Source of the DNA: Streptomyces sp. NBC_00287
GTDB taxonomy: Bacteria > Actinomycetota > Actinomycetes > Streptomycetales > Streptomycetaceae
Assembly (NCBI RefSeq): GCF_036173105.1
Contig: NZ_CP108053.1
Location: 5,146,001-5,210,000 of the forward strand
DNA: 64,000 bases
Direction of reading: 5' to 3'
Shown here: positions 47,186 to 56,190 of the stretch, piece after piece
Layout of the letters: every line of letters begins with the position of its first letter
Position numbering within the stretch: the first letter of the stretch is position 1
Position numbers and translations under genes: made by a program
Notes under the pieces: model-generated
What the model saw: the letters and a program-made list of their open reading frames with translations, nothing else
Databases searched by the model: none
What the model was told of the DNA's origin: nothing

Positions 47186-48159
47186 GTCATCCCCTGCTCT
47201 CGCAGCTCGGTGGCCAGTTCGTACAGCCCTGCCAGGTCCATTCCCTCGGTGAGCAACGGCAGTTCGTGCATCGGGAGGTCCAGTTCACCGAGGACGGTCC
47301 GCTGTTCGTGCTCCAGCGTGTACCGCTCGGCGTACTCCTCGGCCTGCCGCAGCAGCGGATCCACCAGCCGCTCCGCGTGCCCGCCGCGCCGCGCCCCGCC
47401 GAGGCCGGCCGCCGACAGGGACTGCGCGATGGCCGTACGGGGTGTGCCGCGTACGAGTTCCAGGTCGGCCGCGTCCAACACCTGGGGCCGCACCATGTTC
47501 ACGATGACCCGGCCCACCGGCAGCCGTGCCGCGCGTAGTTCGGAGATACCGTCCGCGGTCTCCTGGACCGGCATCTCCTCCAGCAGCGTCACCAGGTGCA
47601 CGGCGGTCTCGGAGGACTTCAGCACCCGCATCACGGCCTGTGCCTGATTGTGTATCGGGCCGATCTTGGCCAGCCCCGCGACCTCGTCGTTGACGTTCAG
47701 GAAGCGGGTGACGCGGCCGGTGGGCGGGGCGTCCATGACGACGTAGTCGTACGCGAACCGGCCGGCCTTGTCCTTCCGCCGTACGGCCTCACAGGCCTTG
47801 CCCGTCAGCAGGACGTCCCTGAGGCCCGGGGCGACGGTGGTGGCGAAGTCGATGGCGCCGAGTTTTTTGAGCGCTCTGCCCGCGCCGCCCATCTTGTAGA
47901 ACATCTGGAGGTAGTCCAGAAGGGCCAGTTCGGGGTCGATGGCGAGGGCGTACACCTCCCCGCCCCCTGGAGCGACGGCGATCTTCCGCTCCTCATAGGG
48001 CAACGCCTCCGTCTCGAAGAGCTGTGCGATGCCCTGCCTGCCCTCCACCTCGACGAGAAGCGTCCGCTTCCCCTCGGTGGCGAGGGCGAGCGCTAGCGCG
48101 GCGGCGACCGTGGTCTTTCCGGTCCCACCCTTGCCGCTGACGACCTGGAGCCTGCTCAC
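47182..48159 (-). CDS. ArsA-family ATPase (first of a pair)
   Basis: 325 residues, ATG 48159. Deviant Walker A LQVVSGKGGTGKTTVAAALA, LLVEVEGRQGIAQLF, and the switch region DYVVMDAPPTGRVTRFL. No arsenite-binding cysteine pattern. The stop overlaps the partner gene (ATGA), and such pairs beside wblA are conserved in actinobacteria, where a heteromeric membrane- or protein-targeting ATPase is suspected. Divergent from the DUF4177 gene. Confidence 0.9.
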   Translation of the reverse strand: MSRLQVVSGKGGTGKTTVAAALALALATEGKRTLLVEVEGRQGIAQLFETEALPYEERKIAVAPGGGEVYALAIDPELALLDYLQMFYKMGGAGRALKKLGAIDFATTVAPGLRDVLLTGKACEAVRRKDKAGRFAYDYVVMDAPPTGRVTRFLNVNDEVAGLAKIGPIHNQAQAVMRVLKSSETAVHLVTLLEEMPVQETADGISELRAARLPVGRVIVNMVRPQVLDAADLELVRGTPRTAIAQSLSAAGLGGARRGGHAERLVDPLLRQAEEYAERYTLEHEQRTVLGELDLPMHELPLLTEGMDLAGLYELATELREQGMT

Positions 48160-48254
48160 GTCTTCGAGCCTAACCAGTCGGCCGCCGGATCACTCCGGAG
48201 GCTGTGGACAACGTGTGCGCGAGGGCTCGTACGGCAGCGGCTAAAGTCGGCCAC

Positions 48255-48425
48255 ATGACCAAGTGGGAATACGCAACCGTGCCGCTGCTCGTCCATGCCA
48301 CGAAGCAGATTCTGGACACCTGGGGCGAGGACGGCTGGGAGCTCGTCCAGGTCGTGCCCGGGCCGAACAACCCCGAGCAACTGGTGGCCTACCTGAAGCG
48401 GGCCAAGCTGGAGAAGAAGGCGTGA
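48255..48425 (+). CDS. DUF4177 domain protein
   Basis: 56 residues, ATG 48255 (MTKWEYATVPLLVHATKQIL); longer in-frame starts are inside the promoter region. GEDGWELVQVVPGPNN is the DUF4177 signature, a small beta-alpha-beta fold. Function unknown. The stop overlaps the next GTG (GTGA), so it is coupled to the RidA-type gene. Confidence 0.85.
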   Translation: MTKWEYATVPLLVHATKQILDTWGEDGWELVQVVPGPNNPEQLVAYLKRAKLEKKA

Positions 48426-48889
48426 GCGCCGTAGAGGCCCGTCTGGCCGAGCTGGGCCTGACGCTGCCGGAGGTCGTGCCGCCGCTGGCCGCGTACCAGC
48501 CGGCCGTGCAGTCGGGCGTGTACGTCTACACCTCCGGCCAGCTCCCGATGGTGCAGGGCAAGCTCCCGGTCACCGGCAAGGTGGGCGCGGAGGTCACCCC
48601 GGAGGAGGCGAAGGAACTGGCCCGCACCTGCGCGCTGAACGCCCTCGCCGCGGTCAAATCCGTCGCCGGCGACCTGGACCGCATCGCCCGCGTGGTGAAG
48701 GTCGTGGGCTTCGTGGCCTCGGCATCGGACTTCACGGGCCAGCCGGGTGTGATCAACGGCGCAAGCGAACTCCTCGGCGAGGTCCTCGGCGACAAGGGCG
48801 TCCACGCGCGGAGCGCGGTGGGCGTGGCGGTACTGCCGCTGGATGCGCCGGTCGAGGTCGAGGTGCAGGTGGAGCTCGTCGGGGCGTGA
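48422..48889 (+). CDS. RidA/YjgF-family protein
   Basis: 155 residues from GTG 48422. Family features: YVYTSGQLPMVQGKLPVTGK, then ARTCALNALAAVKSVAGDLD, VVKVVGFVASASDF and ARSAVGVAVLPLDAPVEVEV. The family forms trimers and hydrolyses reactive enamines/imines. The Arg that holds the imine in true RidA (usually in RSAVxVxxLP) is here ARSAVGV, consistent with activity. Coupled with DUF4177. Confidence 0.9.
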   Translation: MSAVEARLAELGLTLPEVVPPLAAYQPAVQSGVYVYTSGQLPMVQGKLPVTGKVGAEVTPEEAKELARTCALNALAAVKSVAGDLDRIARVVKVVGFVASASDFTGQPGVINGASELLGEVLGDKGVHARSAVGVAVLPLDAPVEVEVQVELVGA

Positions 48890-49317
48890 CGCCGCTGCGA
48901 TGCCTGCGGCGGCCTGCTCGGCTTCGGTGGGGGTGCGCGTAGCGCCTGCGGTTTCGTCGTGAGTCGGGGCCGCGCCGGGGGGTGTCCGTCCTCGGTCCGG
49001 CGGTGCTGCTCCTCAAGAGGCTGACCGCGCCGGACGCCGGCCGCTGCGGGCGGACACCCCCCGACACGTCCCCTTCCCGCCGTGGGCGGCTGCCGGTACG
49101 TCGTCCCTTTCGCCGCTTCGGGCGGTCGTACGGCGGGGGCGGCGCACCCGGACAGGTCGTACGGCTGCGCCGGCACGGGTGGGCGCAGCGGCACCCCGCC
49201 GGCGCGGGTGAGCGGGACCCACCCCAGGCCAGCCCCAGCACAGGGCACAGCAACACCCACCCCGCCCCACCCCAGGCACCTCTCGAACATCCGCGCGCCC
49301 CGAGATAGCCTCCGGAC
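48890..49317. repeat. Non-coding region with GC-rich repeat relatives
   Basis: 428 bases without a gene. Segments such as CCGCTGCGGGCGGAC, CTTCGGGCGGTCGTACGG and GGGGGCGGCGCACCC are shorter relatives of the 172-bp repeat at 6990-7437. The 27-base dispersed repeat occurs at 49,188-49,214. No promoter can be assigned with confidence for the following gene. Confidence 0.55.
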
Positions 49318-50196
49318 ATGGCGAACGGTCAGTGGTATCCCCCGGAGTGGCCCGACCGCATCCGTGCGCTCGCGGAAGGCACCCTCGCACCGGTGCCGCC
49401 CAAGCGTGCGGCCACGGTCATGCTCCTGAAGGACGCCGAGACCGCGCCCGCCGTCCACATGCTGCGCAGACGCGCCTCCATGGCCTTCGCCGGTGGCGCG
49501 TACGCGTACCCCGGCGGCGGAGTGGACCCCCGCGACGACGATCACCACGTCCGCTGGGCGGGCCCCACGCGCGCGTGGTGGGCGGAGCGGCTCGGCGTCG
49601 ATGAGAACGGCGCCCAGGCGATCGTCTGCGCCGCCGTACGCGAGACGTACGAGGAGGCAGGCGTCCTGCTCGCCGGCCCGACCCCCGATTCCGTCGTCGG
49701 CGACACCACAGGCGACGACTGGGAAGCCGACCGCGCCGCTCTCGTCGCCCGCGACCTGTCCTTCGCCGAGTTCCTGGACCGCCGCGGCCTGGTCCTGCGC
49801 TCCGACCTGCTCGGCGCCTGGACCCGCTGGATCACCCCGGAGTTCGAGTCCCGCCGCTACGACACTTGGTTCTTCGTCGCCGCCCTCCCGGAGGGCCAGC
49901 GCACCCGCAACGCCTCCACGGAAGCCGACCGCACGGTGTGGATCAGCCCCCGGGCGGCAGCGGAGTCGTACGACAAGGGCGAGCTGCTGATGATGCCGCC
50001 CACCATCGCCACCCTGCGCCAGCTGGCCCCCTACGCCACGGCCGCCGAGGCGCTCTCCGCCGCCCCCGCGCGGGACATGACGCCCGTCCTCGCGCGGGCG
50101 CGCCTGGAGGACGGCGAGATCGTGCTGTCCTGGCCGGGCCACGACGAGTTCACCAAGCACATCCCGACCGAACCGACCGGTGGAGCCCCCGCATGA
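49318..50196 (+). CDS. NUDIX hydrolase
   Basis: 292 residues, ATG 49318. The N-terminal 60 residues give RAATVMLLKDAETAPAVHML and AYAYPGGGVDPRD. The Nudix box is split by a 45-residue insert before AVRETYEEAGVLLAG, which carries the metal-binding Glu residues. The C-terminal half (WITPEFESRRYDTWFFVAAL; ELLMMPPTIATLRQL) is the long form of the family, like peroxisomal NUDT7/19-type or CoA-related enzymes. The substrate is not known. Overlaps the MBL-fold gene by four bases (ATGA). Confidence 0.88.
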   Translation: MANGQWYPPEWPDRIRALAEGTLAPVPPKRAATVMLLKDAETAPAVHMLRRRASMAFAGGAYAYPGGGVDPRDDDHHVRWAGPTRAWWAERLGVDENGAQAIVCAAVRETYEEAGVLLAGPTPDSVVGDTTGDDWEADRAALVARDLSFAEFLDRRGLVLRSDLLGAWTRWITPEFESRRYDTWFFVAALPEGQRTRNASTEADRTVWISPRAAAESYDKGELLMMPPTIATLRQLAPYATAAEALSAAPARDMTPVLARARLEDGEIVLSWPGHDEFTKHIPTEPTGGAPA

Positions 50197-51023
50197 CGGA
50201 CGCAAGCACCCTTCCCGGCCAGCCGCGGGGCGGGGTTCTCTCGGGCCCCGCCACCCCGCGCGCCGTGAACGTCCTCGCGCCCAACGCCTCCGCGATGACC
50301 CTGGACGGCACGAACACCTGGATCCTGTCCGAGCCCGACTCCGAACTCGCCGTCGTGGTCGACCCCGGCCCGCTCGACGAGGGCCATCTGCGGCACGTCG
50401 TCGACACCGCCGAGCAGGCCGGCAAGCGCGTCGCCCTCACCCTGCTGACACACGGTCACCCCGACCACGCCGAGGGCGCCGGCCGCTTCGCCGACCTCAC
50501 CGGCACCAAGGTCCGCGCCCTGGACCCGGCGCTGCGGCTCGGCGACGAGGGTCTCGGCGCCGGTGACGTGGTGCGCGTCGGCGGCCTGGAGCTCAGGGTC
50601 GTACCGACGCCCGGCCACACCGCCGACTCCCTGTGCTTCCATCTCCCGGCCGACCGCGCGGTCCTGACCGGCGACACCATCCTGGGCCGCGGCACGACGG
50701 TCGTGGCGCACCCCGACGGCCGCCTCGGCGACTATCTGGACTCGCTACGACGGCTGCGCTCGCTCACGGTCGACGACGGCGTCCACACGGTCCTCCCCGG
50801 CCACGGCCCGGTCCTGGAGGATGCGCAGGGCGCGGTCGAGTTCTACCTGGCCCACCGCGCCCACCGCCTCGCCCAGGTCGAGACGGCGGTCGAGGACGGC
50901 TACCGGACGCCCGCAGAGGTCGTAGCGCATGTGTACGCGGACGTGGACCGCTCCCTGTGGCCGGCGGCGGAGCTGTCGGTGCGGGCGCAGATGGACTACC
51001 TGCGCGAGCACGGCCTGATCTAG
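50193..51023 (+). CDS. MBL-fold metallohydrolase
   Basis: 276 residues, ATG 50193. Metallo-beta-lactamase fold with the full metal set: LTLLTHGHPDHAEGAGRF (HxHxDH), TPGHTADSLCF, LTGDTILGRG and VLPGHGPVLED. The C-terminal helical part (AEVVAHVYADVDRSLWPAAE) matches the LACTB2-like group, which includes RNases and thioesterases. Coupled to the NUDIX gene; the stop overlaps that of the convergent nucleotidyltransferase gene. Confidence 0.9.
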   Translation: MTDASTLPGQPRGGVLSGPATPRAVNVLAPNASAMTLDGTNTWILSEPDSELAVVVDPGPLDEGHLRHVVDTAEQAGKRVALTLLTHGHPDHAEGAGRFADLTGTKVRALDPALRLGDEGLGAGDVVRVGGLELRVVPTPGHTADSLCFHLPADRAVLTGDTILGRGTTVVAHPDGRLGDYLDSLRRLRSLTVDDGVHTVLPGHGPVLEDAQGAVEFYLAHRAHRLAQVETAVEDGYRTPAEVVAHVYADVDRSLWPAAELSVRAQMDYLREHGLI

Positions 51024-51838
51024 TCGGGGCGCGGTGCCTTCACGCCGTGCACGCGCGCGTACTCGTCGGCGAGCCAGGGGCCCAGATCGTCGACGTACGA
51101 CCGTAGGACGGCCGCATTGCCGGTCGGCTCGTATCCGAGGACGGCCGCGGCGCGCATCTGTTCCGCCCGCTCCGGGTAGTACGTGCCGAACGCCTCCGCC
51201 ATCTCCGCCAGGTTGCTCGTCCAGCCGTTCCAGCGGGGCATGACCAGAGTGAATCCGGTGCGGACGAGATGGCGGGACATGAACCGTACGAGAGGGCGGC
51301 GGGCCTCGTCGGAGTTGGCGTCGGCGATGCGTTGGCGCCAGCGGGGCAGCAGGAGGGCGAGGTCGCCGTTGGTCTCGCGGGCGAGCCGGGAGTCGGGGCG
51401 GTAGCGCGGGAGGTACTCGGCGAGGTCCTCGCCCAGCAGCGGGGTACACAGGCAGGCCAGGAACCAGCCCATGTCGTACCGCTCAAGCTCGCTCAGCACG
51501 CGCGCCTTGCTGTACAGCAGCGTGCCGACCCCGTCGATCCGCCGGAACTCCTTGTCGAGCGCCTCACCGAGCAGCCGCGCGTCCTCCCGGTCCCCGTCGG
51601 TCGGCTCGGCGCGCAGCACGACCAGCAGATCGAGATCACTGCGCCCCAAGCGCGCGGTGCCGCGCGGAATCGACCCAAAGACGTATGCGCTGTGCATCCG
51701 CCCCCCGAACACATCGAGCAGCCGGTCACGCGCGGCGGCGACGACCGGGCGGAAGTCGTGGGCGATCCGTCCGAGGGATCCTTCGCGTTCGAGGTAGCCC
51801 TGGGAGTCGAGACCTCTGGGGGAAGCCGTTTCAGCCAT
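51020..51838 (-). CDS. Aminoglycoside-type nucleotidyltransferase-fold protein
   Basis: 272 residues, ATG 51838. Nucleotidyltransferase core: AYVFGSIPRGTARLGRSDLD, with the GSxxRG turn and the two metal-binding Asp residues of DLDLLVV, then FRRIDGVGTLLYSKARVL. The C-terminal 140 residues are helical (RYDMGWFLACLCTPLLGEDL, PLVRFMSRHLVRTGFTLV). The build is like ANT-type antibiotic adenylyltransferases or MNT antitoxins, but the real substrate is unknown. No HEPN partner is adjacent. Confidence 0.8.
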   Translation of the reverse strand: MAETASPRGLDSQGYLEREGSLGRIAHDFRPVVAAARDRLLDVFGGRMHSAYVFGSIPRGTARLGRSDLDLLVVLRAEPTDGDREDARLLGEALDKEFRRIDGVGTLLYSKARVLSELERYDMGWFLACLCTPLLGEDLAEYLPRYRPDSRLARETNGDLALLLPRWRQRIADANSDEARRPLVRFMSRHLVRTGFTLVMPRWNGWTSNLAEMAEAFGTYYPERAEQMRAAAVLGYEPTGNAAVLRSYVDDLGPWLADEYARVHGVKAPRPD

Positions 51839-51918
51839 GGGATCACTGTGCCAACTTCAGTGCGTCCGGCGCTTGAGGATTAGGCCCGTTCAGGGCCGAA
51901 GGGGGCCGGTCACGCAAA

Positions 51919-51949
51919 CAGGGCCCGCCTCCTGAGGAGACGGACCCTG
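51919..51949 (-). terminator. Terminator hairpin after crp
   Basis: On the minus strand CAGGGTCCGTCTCC pairs with GGAGGCGGGCCCTG over a 3-base loop, 14 pairs with two G-T. It lies 15 bases downstream of the crp stop. Confidence 0.75.
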
Positions 51950-51963
51950 CGACAGTCGTACGG

Positions 51964-52638
51964 TCAGCGCGAGCGCTTCGCGAGGCGCTCCACGTCCAGC
52001 AGGATCACCGCGCGGGCCTCCAGGCGGAGCCACCCGCGCTGGGCGAAGTCGGCCAGGGCCTTGTTGACCGTCTCGCGGGACGCGCCGACCAGCTGGGCCA
52101 GCTCCTCCTGCGTGAGGTCGTGGACGACGTGGATGCCCTCCTCGGACTGCACGCCGAAGCGGCGGGAGAGGTCCAGCAGCGCGCGGGCCACGCGGCCGGG
52201 GACGTCCGAGAAGACCAGGTCGGACATCGCGTCGTTGGTGCGCCGCAGTCGGCGGGCGACGGCGCGCAGCAGCGCGGTGGCCACCTCGGGGCGGGCGTTC
52301 AGCCAGGGCTGGAGGTCGCCGTGGCCGAGGCCCAGCAGCTTGACCTCGGTCAGCGCGGTGGCGGTCGCCGTACGCGGGCCCGGGTCGAACAGCGACAGCT
52401 CGCCGATGAGCTCACCGGGGCCGACGACGGCGAGCATGTTCTCGCGGCCGTCGGGGGAGGTGCGGTGGAGCTTGACCTTGCCCTCGGTGACGACGTAGAG
52501 CCGGTCACCGGGGTCGCCCTCGTGGAACAGGGAGTCACCGCGCGCGAGGGTCACCTCACTCATGGAGGCGCGGAGCTCCGCGGACTGCTCGTCATCGAGC
52601 GCCGCGAAGAGCGGGTTGCGCCGCAGAACGTCGTCCAC
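51964..52638 (-). CDS. crp: Crp/Fnr-family cAMP receptor protein
   Basis: 224 residues from GTG 52638, chosen for AAGGAGA upstream. N-terminal cyclic nucleotide-binding barrel: GDSLFHEGDPGDRLYVVTEG, GRENMLAVVGPGELIGELSL and the phosphate-binding GPRTATATAL. C-terminal winged helix: HDLTQEELAQLVGASRETVN and FAQRGWLRLEARAVILLD. In Streptomyces, Crp binds cAMP and controls germination, development and secondary metabolism. A sequence fitting its consensus lies 91 bases upstream (52,729-52,742), pointing to autoregulation. Divergent from nth. Confidence 0.95.
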   Translation of the reverse strand: MDDVLRRNPLFAALDDEQSAELRASMSEVTLARGDSLFHEGDPGDRLYVVTEGKVKLHRTSPDGRENMLAVVGPGELIGELSLFDPGPRTATATALTEVKLLGLGHGDLQPWLNARPEVATALLRAVARRLRRTNDAMSDLVFSDVPGRVARALLDLSRRFGVQSEEGIHVVHDLTQEELAQLVGASRETVNKALADFAQRGWLRLEARAVILLDVERLAKRSR

Positions 52639-52728
52639 GAGTTCTCTCCTTGTCGACCTGCTCAGGGGATCTTGCTCCCCCTTGGTACCAGGGGACCGTG
52701 CTCCCCATTTTGCCGGACCGTCCAAACA

Positions 52729-52742
52729 GTGTGATCTGTCAC
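52729..52742. promoter_or_regulatory. Crp-box upstream of crp
   Basis: GTGTGATCTGTCAC fits the Streptomyces Crp pattern GTG-N6-GNCAC as I remember it, within a wider TGTGA-N4-TCACA dyad. It lies between divergent crp and nth, 91 bases from the crp start, so it probably serves autoregulation of crp. Confidence 0.6.
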
Positions 52743-52845
52743 AAGGATGCCGCACACGTGTCCCGAGGTAAGCGGCAGGGGTCCAATTGGGGGCTGATCT
52801 TCAGGGCTCGGGGCGGATGTCAGTGTCGGGCTTTAGGCTGGCCGG

Positions 52846-53778
52846 GTGTCCAAATCGCCGGTGAGAGCACAGGCCAAGGGGGCTGGGCGGGTGGTTGTAC
52901 GTCGTGATTCCGCTGTGGGCGAACAGAACTCCGGTGGCGGAAAGAAACCGGCAAAAGCGGCAAAGAAGGCGGCCCCGGTGAAGAAGGCGGCCCCGGTGAA
53001 GAAGACCGAGTCCCGCACCGCCCTCGTCCGCCGGGCCCGCCGTATCAACCGCGAGCTCGCCGAGGTCTATCCGTACGCCCACCCCGAGCTGGACTTCGAG
53101 AACCCCTTCCAGCTCCTGGTCGCCACGGTCCTGTCCGCCCAGACCACCGACCTGCGCGTCAACCAGACGACTCCCGCCCTCTTCGCGAAGTACCCGACCC
53201 CGGAGGACCTGGCTGTCGCCAACCCCGAGGAAGTCGAGGAGATCCTGCGGCCGTGCGGGTTCTTCCGCGCGAAGACCAGGGCGGTCATAGGGCTCTCGAG
53301 GGCCCTGTCCGAGGACTTCGGCGGCGAGGTGCCGGGGCGGCTCGAAGACCTCGTCAAGCTGCCCGGCGTCGGCCGCAAGACCGCCTTCGTGGTGCTCGGC
53401 AACGCCTTCGGACGGCCCGGCATCACCGTGGACACGCACTTCCAGCGGCTCGTACGGCGCTGGCAGTGGACCGAGCAGACCGACGCCGACAAGATCGAGG
53501 CCGAGATCGGGGCGCTGTTCCCCAAGAGCGACTGGACGGACCTCTCGCATCATGTGATCTGGCACGGCCGCCGCATCTGCCACGCCCGCAAACCGGCCTG
53601 CGGCGCCTGCCCCATCGCCCCGCTCTGCCCCGCGTACGGCGAGGGCGAGACGGACCCCGAGAAGGCGAAGAAGCTGCTCAAGTACGAGAAGGGCGGCTTC
53701 CCGGGCCAGCGCCTGAAGCCCCCGCAGGCGTATCTCGACGCGGGCGGCAAGGCGGCGCCGCCGCTGGGGGCCGGATGA
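52846..53778 (+). CDS. nth: Endonuclease III
   Basis: 310 residues, start at 52846. A basic Lys/Ala-rich N-terminal tail of about 55 residues (with a repeated APVKKA unit) precedes the core. FQLLVATVLSAQTTDLRVNQ, helix-hairpin-helix KLPGVGRKTAFVVLGNAFG with the catalytic Lys, and ITVDTHFQRL with the catalytic Asp. The Fe-S cluster is bound by C-x6-C-x2-C-x5-C (CHARKPACGACPIAPLC). It removes oxidised pyrimidines and cuts the abasic site. The nth-NUDIX-marP order is conserved in actinobacteria. Confidence 0.94.
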   Translation: MSKSPVRAQAKGAGRVVVRRDSAVGEQNSGGGKKPAKAAKKAAPVKKAAPVKKTESRTALVRRARRINRELAEVYPYAHPELDFENPFQLLVATVLSAQTTDLRVNQTTPALFAKYPTPEDLAVANPEEVEEILRPCGFFRAKTRAVIGLSRALSEDFGGEVPGRLEDLVKLPGVGRKTAFVVLGNAFGRPGITVDTHFQRLVRRWQWTEQTDADKIEAEIGALFPKSDWTDLSHHVIWHGRRICHARKPACGACPIAPLCPAYGEGETDPEKAKKLLKYEKGGFPGQRLKPPQAYLDAGGKAAPPLGAG

Positions 53779-53902
53779 GGGGCCGTATGAAGCAGGGTCC
53801 GTCCGCGAGCTGCCCTCAGGGTCGATCTCAGGGTCGATCTCAGGGCCCCGCCCAGGAACGATCTCGACCGGGCCCGGCGTTGGAATCGGCAGAAGGACGG
53901 GG

Positions 53903-54604
53903 GTGGCGATGACACGCGCGAGCAATACGCAGGGCGGCCCGGTGGCGCTGCGCAAGGACGGCCTGCCCACCTGGCTGGACCCGGTGGTGCATGCCGTGGA
54001 GACCGTCGAACCGATACAGCTCAGCCGCTTCCTGCCCCCGGAGAACGGCGCCGGCAGGCAATCCGCGGTGCTCGTCCTGTTCGGCGAGGGCGAGCGCGGC
54101 CCCGAGCTGCTGCTGATGGAGCGGGCGAGTTCGCTGCGCTCCCATGCGGGCCAGCCCTCCTTCCCCGGCGGTGCCCTCGACCCCGAGGACGGCGACCCGA
54201 AGGCCGACGGGCCACTGCGGGCCGCTCTCCGCGAGGCCGAGGAGGAGACCGGGCTCGATCCGGCAGGCGTGCAGCTCTTCGGCGTCCTGCCCCGGCTGTA
54301 CATCCCGGTCAGCGGCTTTGTCGTCACCCCGGTCCTTGGCTGGTGGCGCGAGCCGACCCCGGTCGGCGTCGTCGATCCGAACGAGACGGCCCGGGTCTTC
54401 ACCGTGCCCGTGGCGGATCTCACGGACCCCGCCAACCGCAGAACCACCGTCCACCCCAGCGGCCACCGAGGTCCGGCATTTCTGGTCGAATCGGCGCTGG
54501 TGTGGGGGTTCACCGCGGGGATCATCGACCGGCTGCTGCACTTCGCGGGCTGGGAGCTGCCCTGGGACCGGGAGAACCAGGTCCCGCTGGACTGGCGGTC
54601 ATGA
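53903..54604 (+). CDS. CoA pyrophosphatase-type NUDIX hydrolase
   Basis: 233 residues from GTG 53903 (ATG 53909 also possible; AAGGACG upstream). SAVLVLFGEGERGPELLLME, SLRSHAGQPSFPGGALDPED (the CoA-specific Q-x-FPGG variant), then the Nudix box with REAEEETGLDPAG. NUDT7/CoA-type enzymes split CoA and derivatives. The 124-base gap to nth contains three short CAGGGTCGATCT-like repeats. Lies between nth and marP as in other actinobacteria. Confidence 0.88.
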   Translation: MAMTRASNTQGGPVALRKDGLPTWLDPVVHAVETVEPIQLSRFLPPENGAGRQSAVLVLFGEGERGPELLLMERASSLRSHAGQPSFPGGALDPEDGDPKADGPLRAALREAEEETGLDPAGVQLFGVLPRLYIPVSGFVVTPVLGWWREPTPVGVVDPNETARVFTVPVADLTDPANRRTTVHPSGHRGPAFLVESALVWGFTAGIIDRLLHFAGWELPWDRENQVPLDWRS

Positions 54605-54667
54605 CAGGGTGGGCGCCGTGTTCTGTAATCCGAGGGGCCGTGAAGTGACGAGGCGAGGCTTGAAGCG

Positions 54668-55867
54668 GTGAACGTGCTGGACATCCTGCTGCTGGTCGCC
54701 GCGGTGTGGTTCGCCATCGTCGGCTACCGCCAGGGCTTCGTCGTCGGCATCCTGTCGGTGATCGGTTTCCTCGGTGGCGGTCTCGTCGCCGTCTATCTGC
54801 TCCCGGTGCTCTGGGATGCCCTGACGGACAACTCCGAGGTGAGCACGACCGCTGCCGTCGTCGCCGTGGTCGTCGTCATCGTCTGCGCCTCCGTCGGCCA
54901 GGCCCTGACCACTCACCTCGGCAACAAGCTGCGCCGCTACATCACCTGGTCCCCGGCCCGCGCCCTGGACGCCACCGGCGGCGCCCTGGTCAACGTCGTC
55001 GCGATGCTCCTGGTCGCCTGGCTGATCGGTTCCGCGCTGGCCGGCACCACCCTGCCGACGCTCGGCAAGGAGGTCCGCAACTCCAAGGTGCTGCTCGGGG
55101 TCTCCCGGGCGCTGCCCGCGCAGGCCGACACGTGGTTCGCGGACTTCTCCTCGGTCCTCGCGCAGAACGGCTTCCCGCAGGTCTTCAGCCCGTTCTCCAA
55201 CGAGCCCATCACCGATGTCCAGCCCCCCGACCCGGCCCTCGCGAACAGTGCGGTCGCCACCCGTGCGAAGCGATCCATCGTCAAGGTCGTGGGCACCGCC
55301 GAGAGTTGCGGCAAGGTCCTGGAGGGCACCGGCTTCGTCTTCTCCGACCGCCGCGTGATGACCAACGCCCATGTCGTGGGCGGCGTCGACGAACCCACCG
55401 TCCAGATAGGCGGAGAGGGCCGTAAGTACGACGCGCAGGTCGTCCTGTACGACTGGAAGCGCGACATCGCCGTACTCGACGTACCGGATCTGGACGCGCC
55501 CGCGCTGCAGTTCACCTCCACCGACGCACGCAGCGGCGACGGCGCGATCATCGCCGGCTTCCCGGAGAACGGCGCCTACGACGTCCGCGCCGCCCGCGTC
55601 CGCGGCCGTATCCCGGCCAACGGCCCGGACATCTATCACCGCGGCACCGTGCACCGCGATGTCTACTCGCTGTACGCGACCGTCCGCCAGGGCAACTCCG
55701 GCGGCCCGCTGCTCACGCCCGAGGGCAAGGTGTACGGCGTGGTCTTCGCGAAGTCCCTCGACGACGCCGACACCGGCTACGCGCTCACGGCGGACGAGAT
55801 CCAGGAGGACATCGCCACCGGCCGTACCGCGAACCAGCAGGTGGACAGCGACAGCTGCGCGCTGTGA
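54668..55867 (+). CDS. MarP-type membrane serine protease (CvpA plus trypsin-like)
   Basis: 399 residues from GTG 54668. Four N-terminal membrane helices form a CvpA domain (LLLVAAVWFAIVGYRQGFVV; TAAVVAVVVVIVCASVGQAL; GGALVNVVAMLLVAWLIGSA). The periplasm-side chymotrypsin-like domain has the triad His in RVMTNAHVVGG, Asp in KRDIAVLDV, and Ser in QGNSGGPLL, plus two cysteines (AESCGKVLEG; DSDSCAL at the end) that could form a disulfide. In mycobacteria MarP protects against acid and oxidative stress by processing wall hydrolases. Confidence 0.93.
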   Translation: MNVLDILLLVAAVWFAIVGYRQGFVVGILSVIGFLGGGLVAVYLLPVLWDALTDNSEVSTTAAVVAVVVVIVCASVGQALTTHLGNKLRRYITWSPARALDATGGALVNVVAMLLVAWLIGSALAGTTLPTLGKEVRNSKVLLGVSRALPAQADTWFADFSSVLAQNGFPQVFSPFSNEPITDVQPPDPALANSAVATRAKRSIVKVVGTAESCGKVLEGTGFVFSDRRVMTNAHVVGGVDEPTVQIGGEGRKYDAQVVLYDWKRDIAVLDVPDLDAPALQFTSTDARSGDGAIIAGFPENGAYDVRAARVRGRIPANGPDIYHRGTVHRDVYSLYATVRQGNSGGPLLTPEGKVYGVVFAKSLDDADTGYALTADEIQEDIATGRTANQQVDSDSCAL

Positions 55868-55880
55868 CCCCTGGCGGGGT

Positions 55881-56063
55881 TCAGCCGCGGGGGTGGCGCA
55901 GGCGTACCGAGACCCAGCGGGCCCGGCGGCGCAGAATGCGCGGGATTCCCACCCTTAGGTCGGTGCCCGCCATCTGCGGGGATGCGCCGCCTTGGTGAGA
56001 GCTCAGGGCGTTGCCCGAGCGGCGGTTGCGTGCTGCGTCACTGTAGTCGTGCGTCCAGCCCAT
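55881..56063 (-). CDS. Small basic hypothetical protein
   Basis: 60 residues, ATG 56063. MGWTHDYSDAARNRRSGNAL with a basic C-terminal half (IPRILRRRARWVSVRLRHPR). The third codon positions are strongly GC-rich, as in real Streptomyces genes, and no other gene occupies 55,868-56,190. The ribosome-binding site is weak (CGGGG). Possibly nucleic acid or membrane surface binding; no family known to me. Confidence 0.5.
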   Translation of the reverse strand: MGWTHDYSDAARNRRSGNALSSHQGGASPQMAGTDLRVGIPRILRRRARWVSVRLRHPRG

Positions 56064-56190
56064 ACCCCGACGTGTGCCCCTGCCCCAAGGTCGATAACCG
56101 CCCCCAGGGCCCCCAATTGGCCTATGCGCCGGGCAATTGGCTGTTCGTAGTACAGGCGTTCAGATCCGGATACCGGCCGCGTCGGAACGG

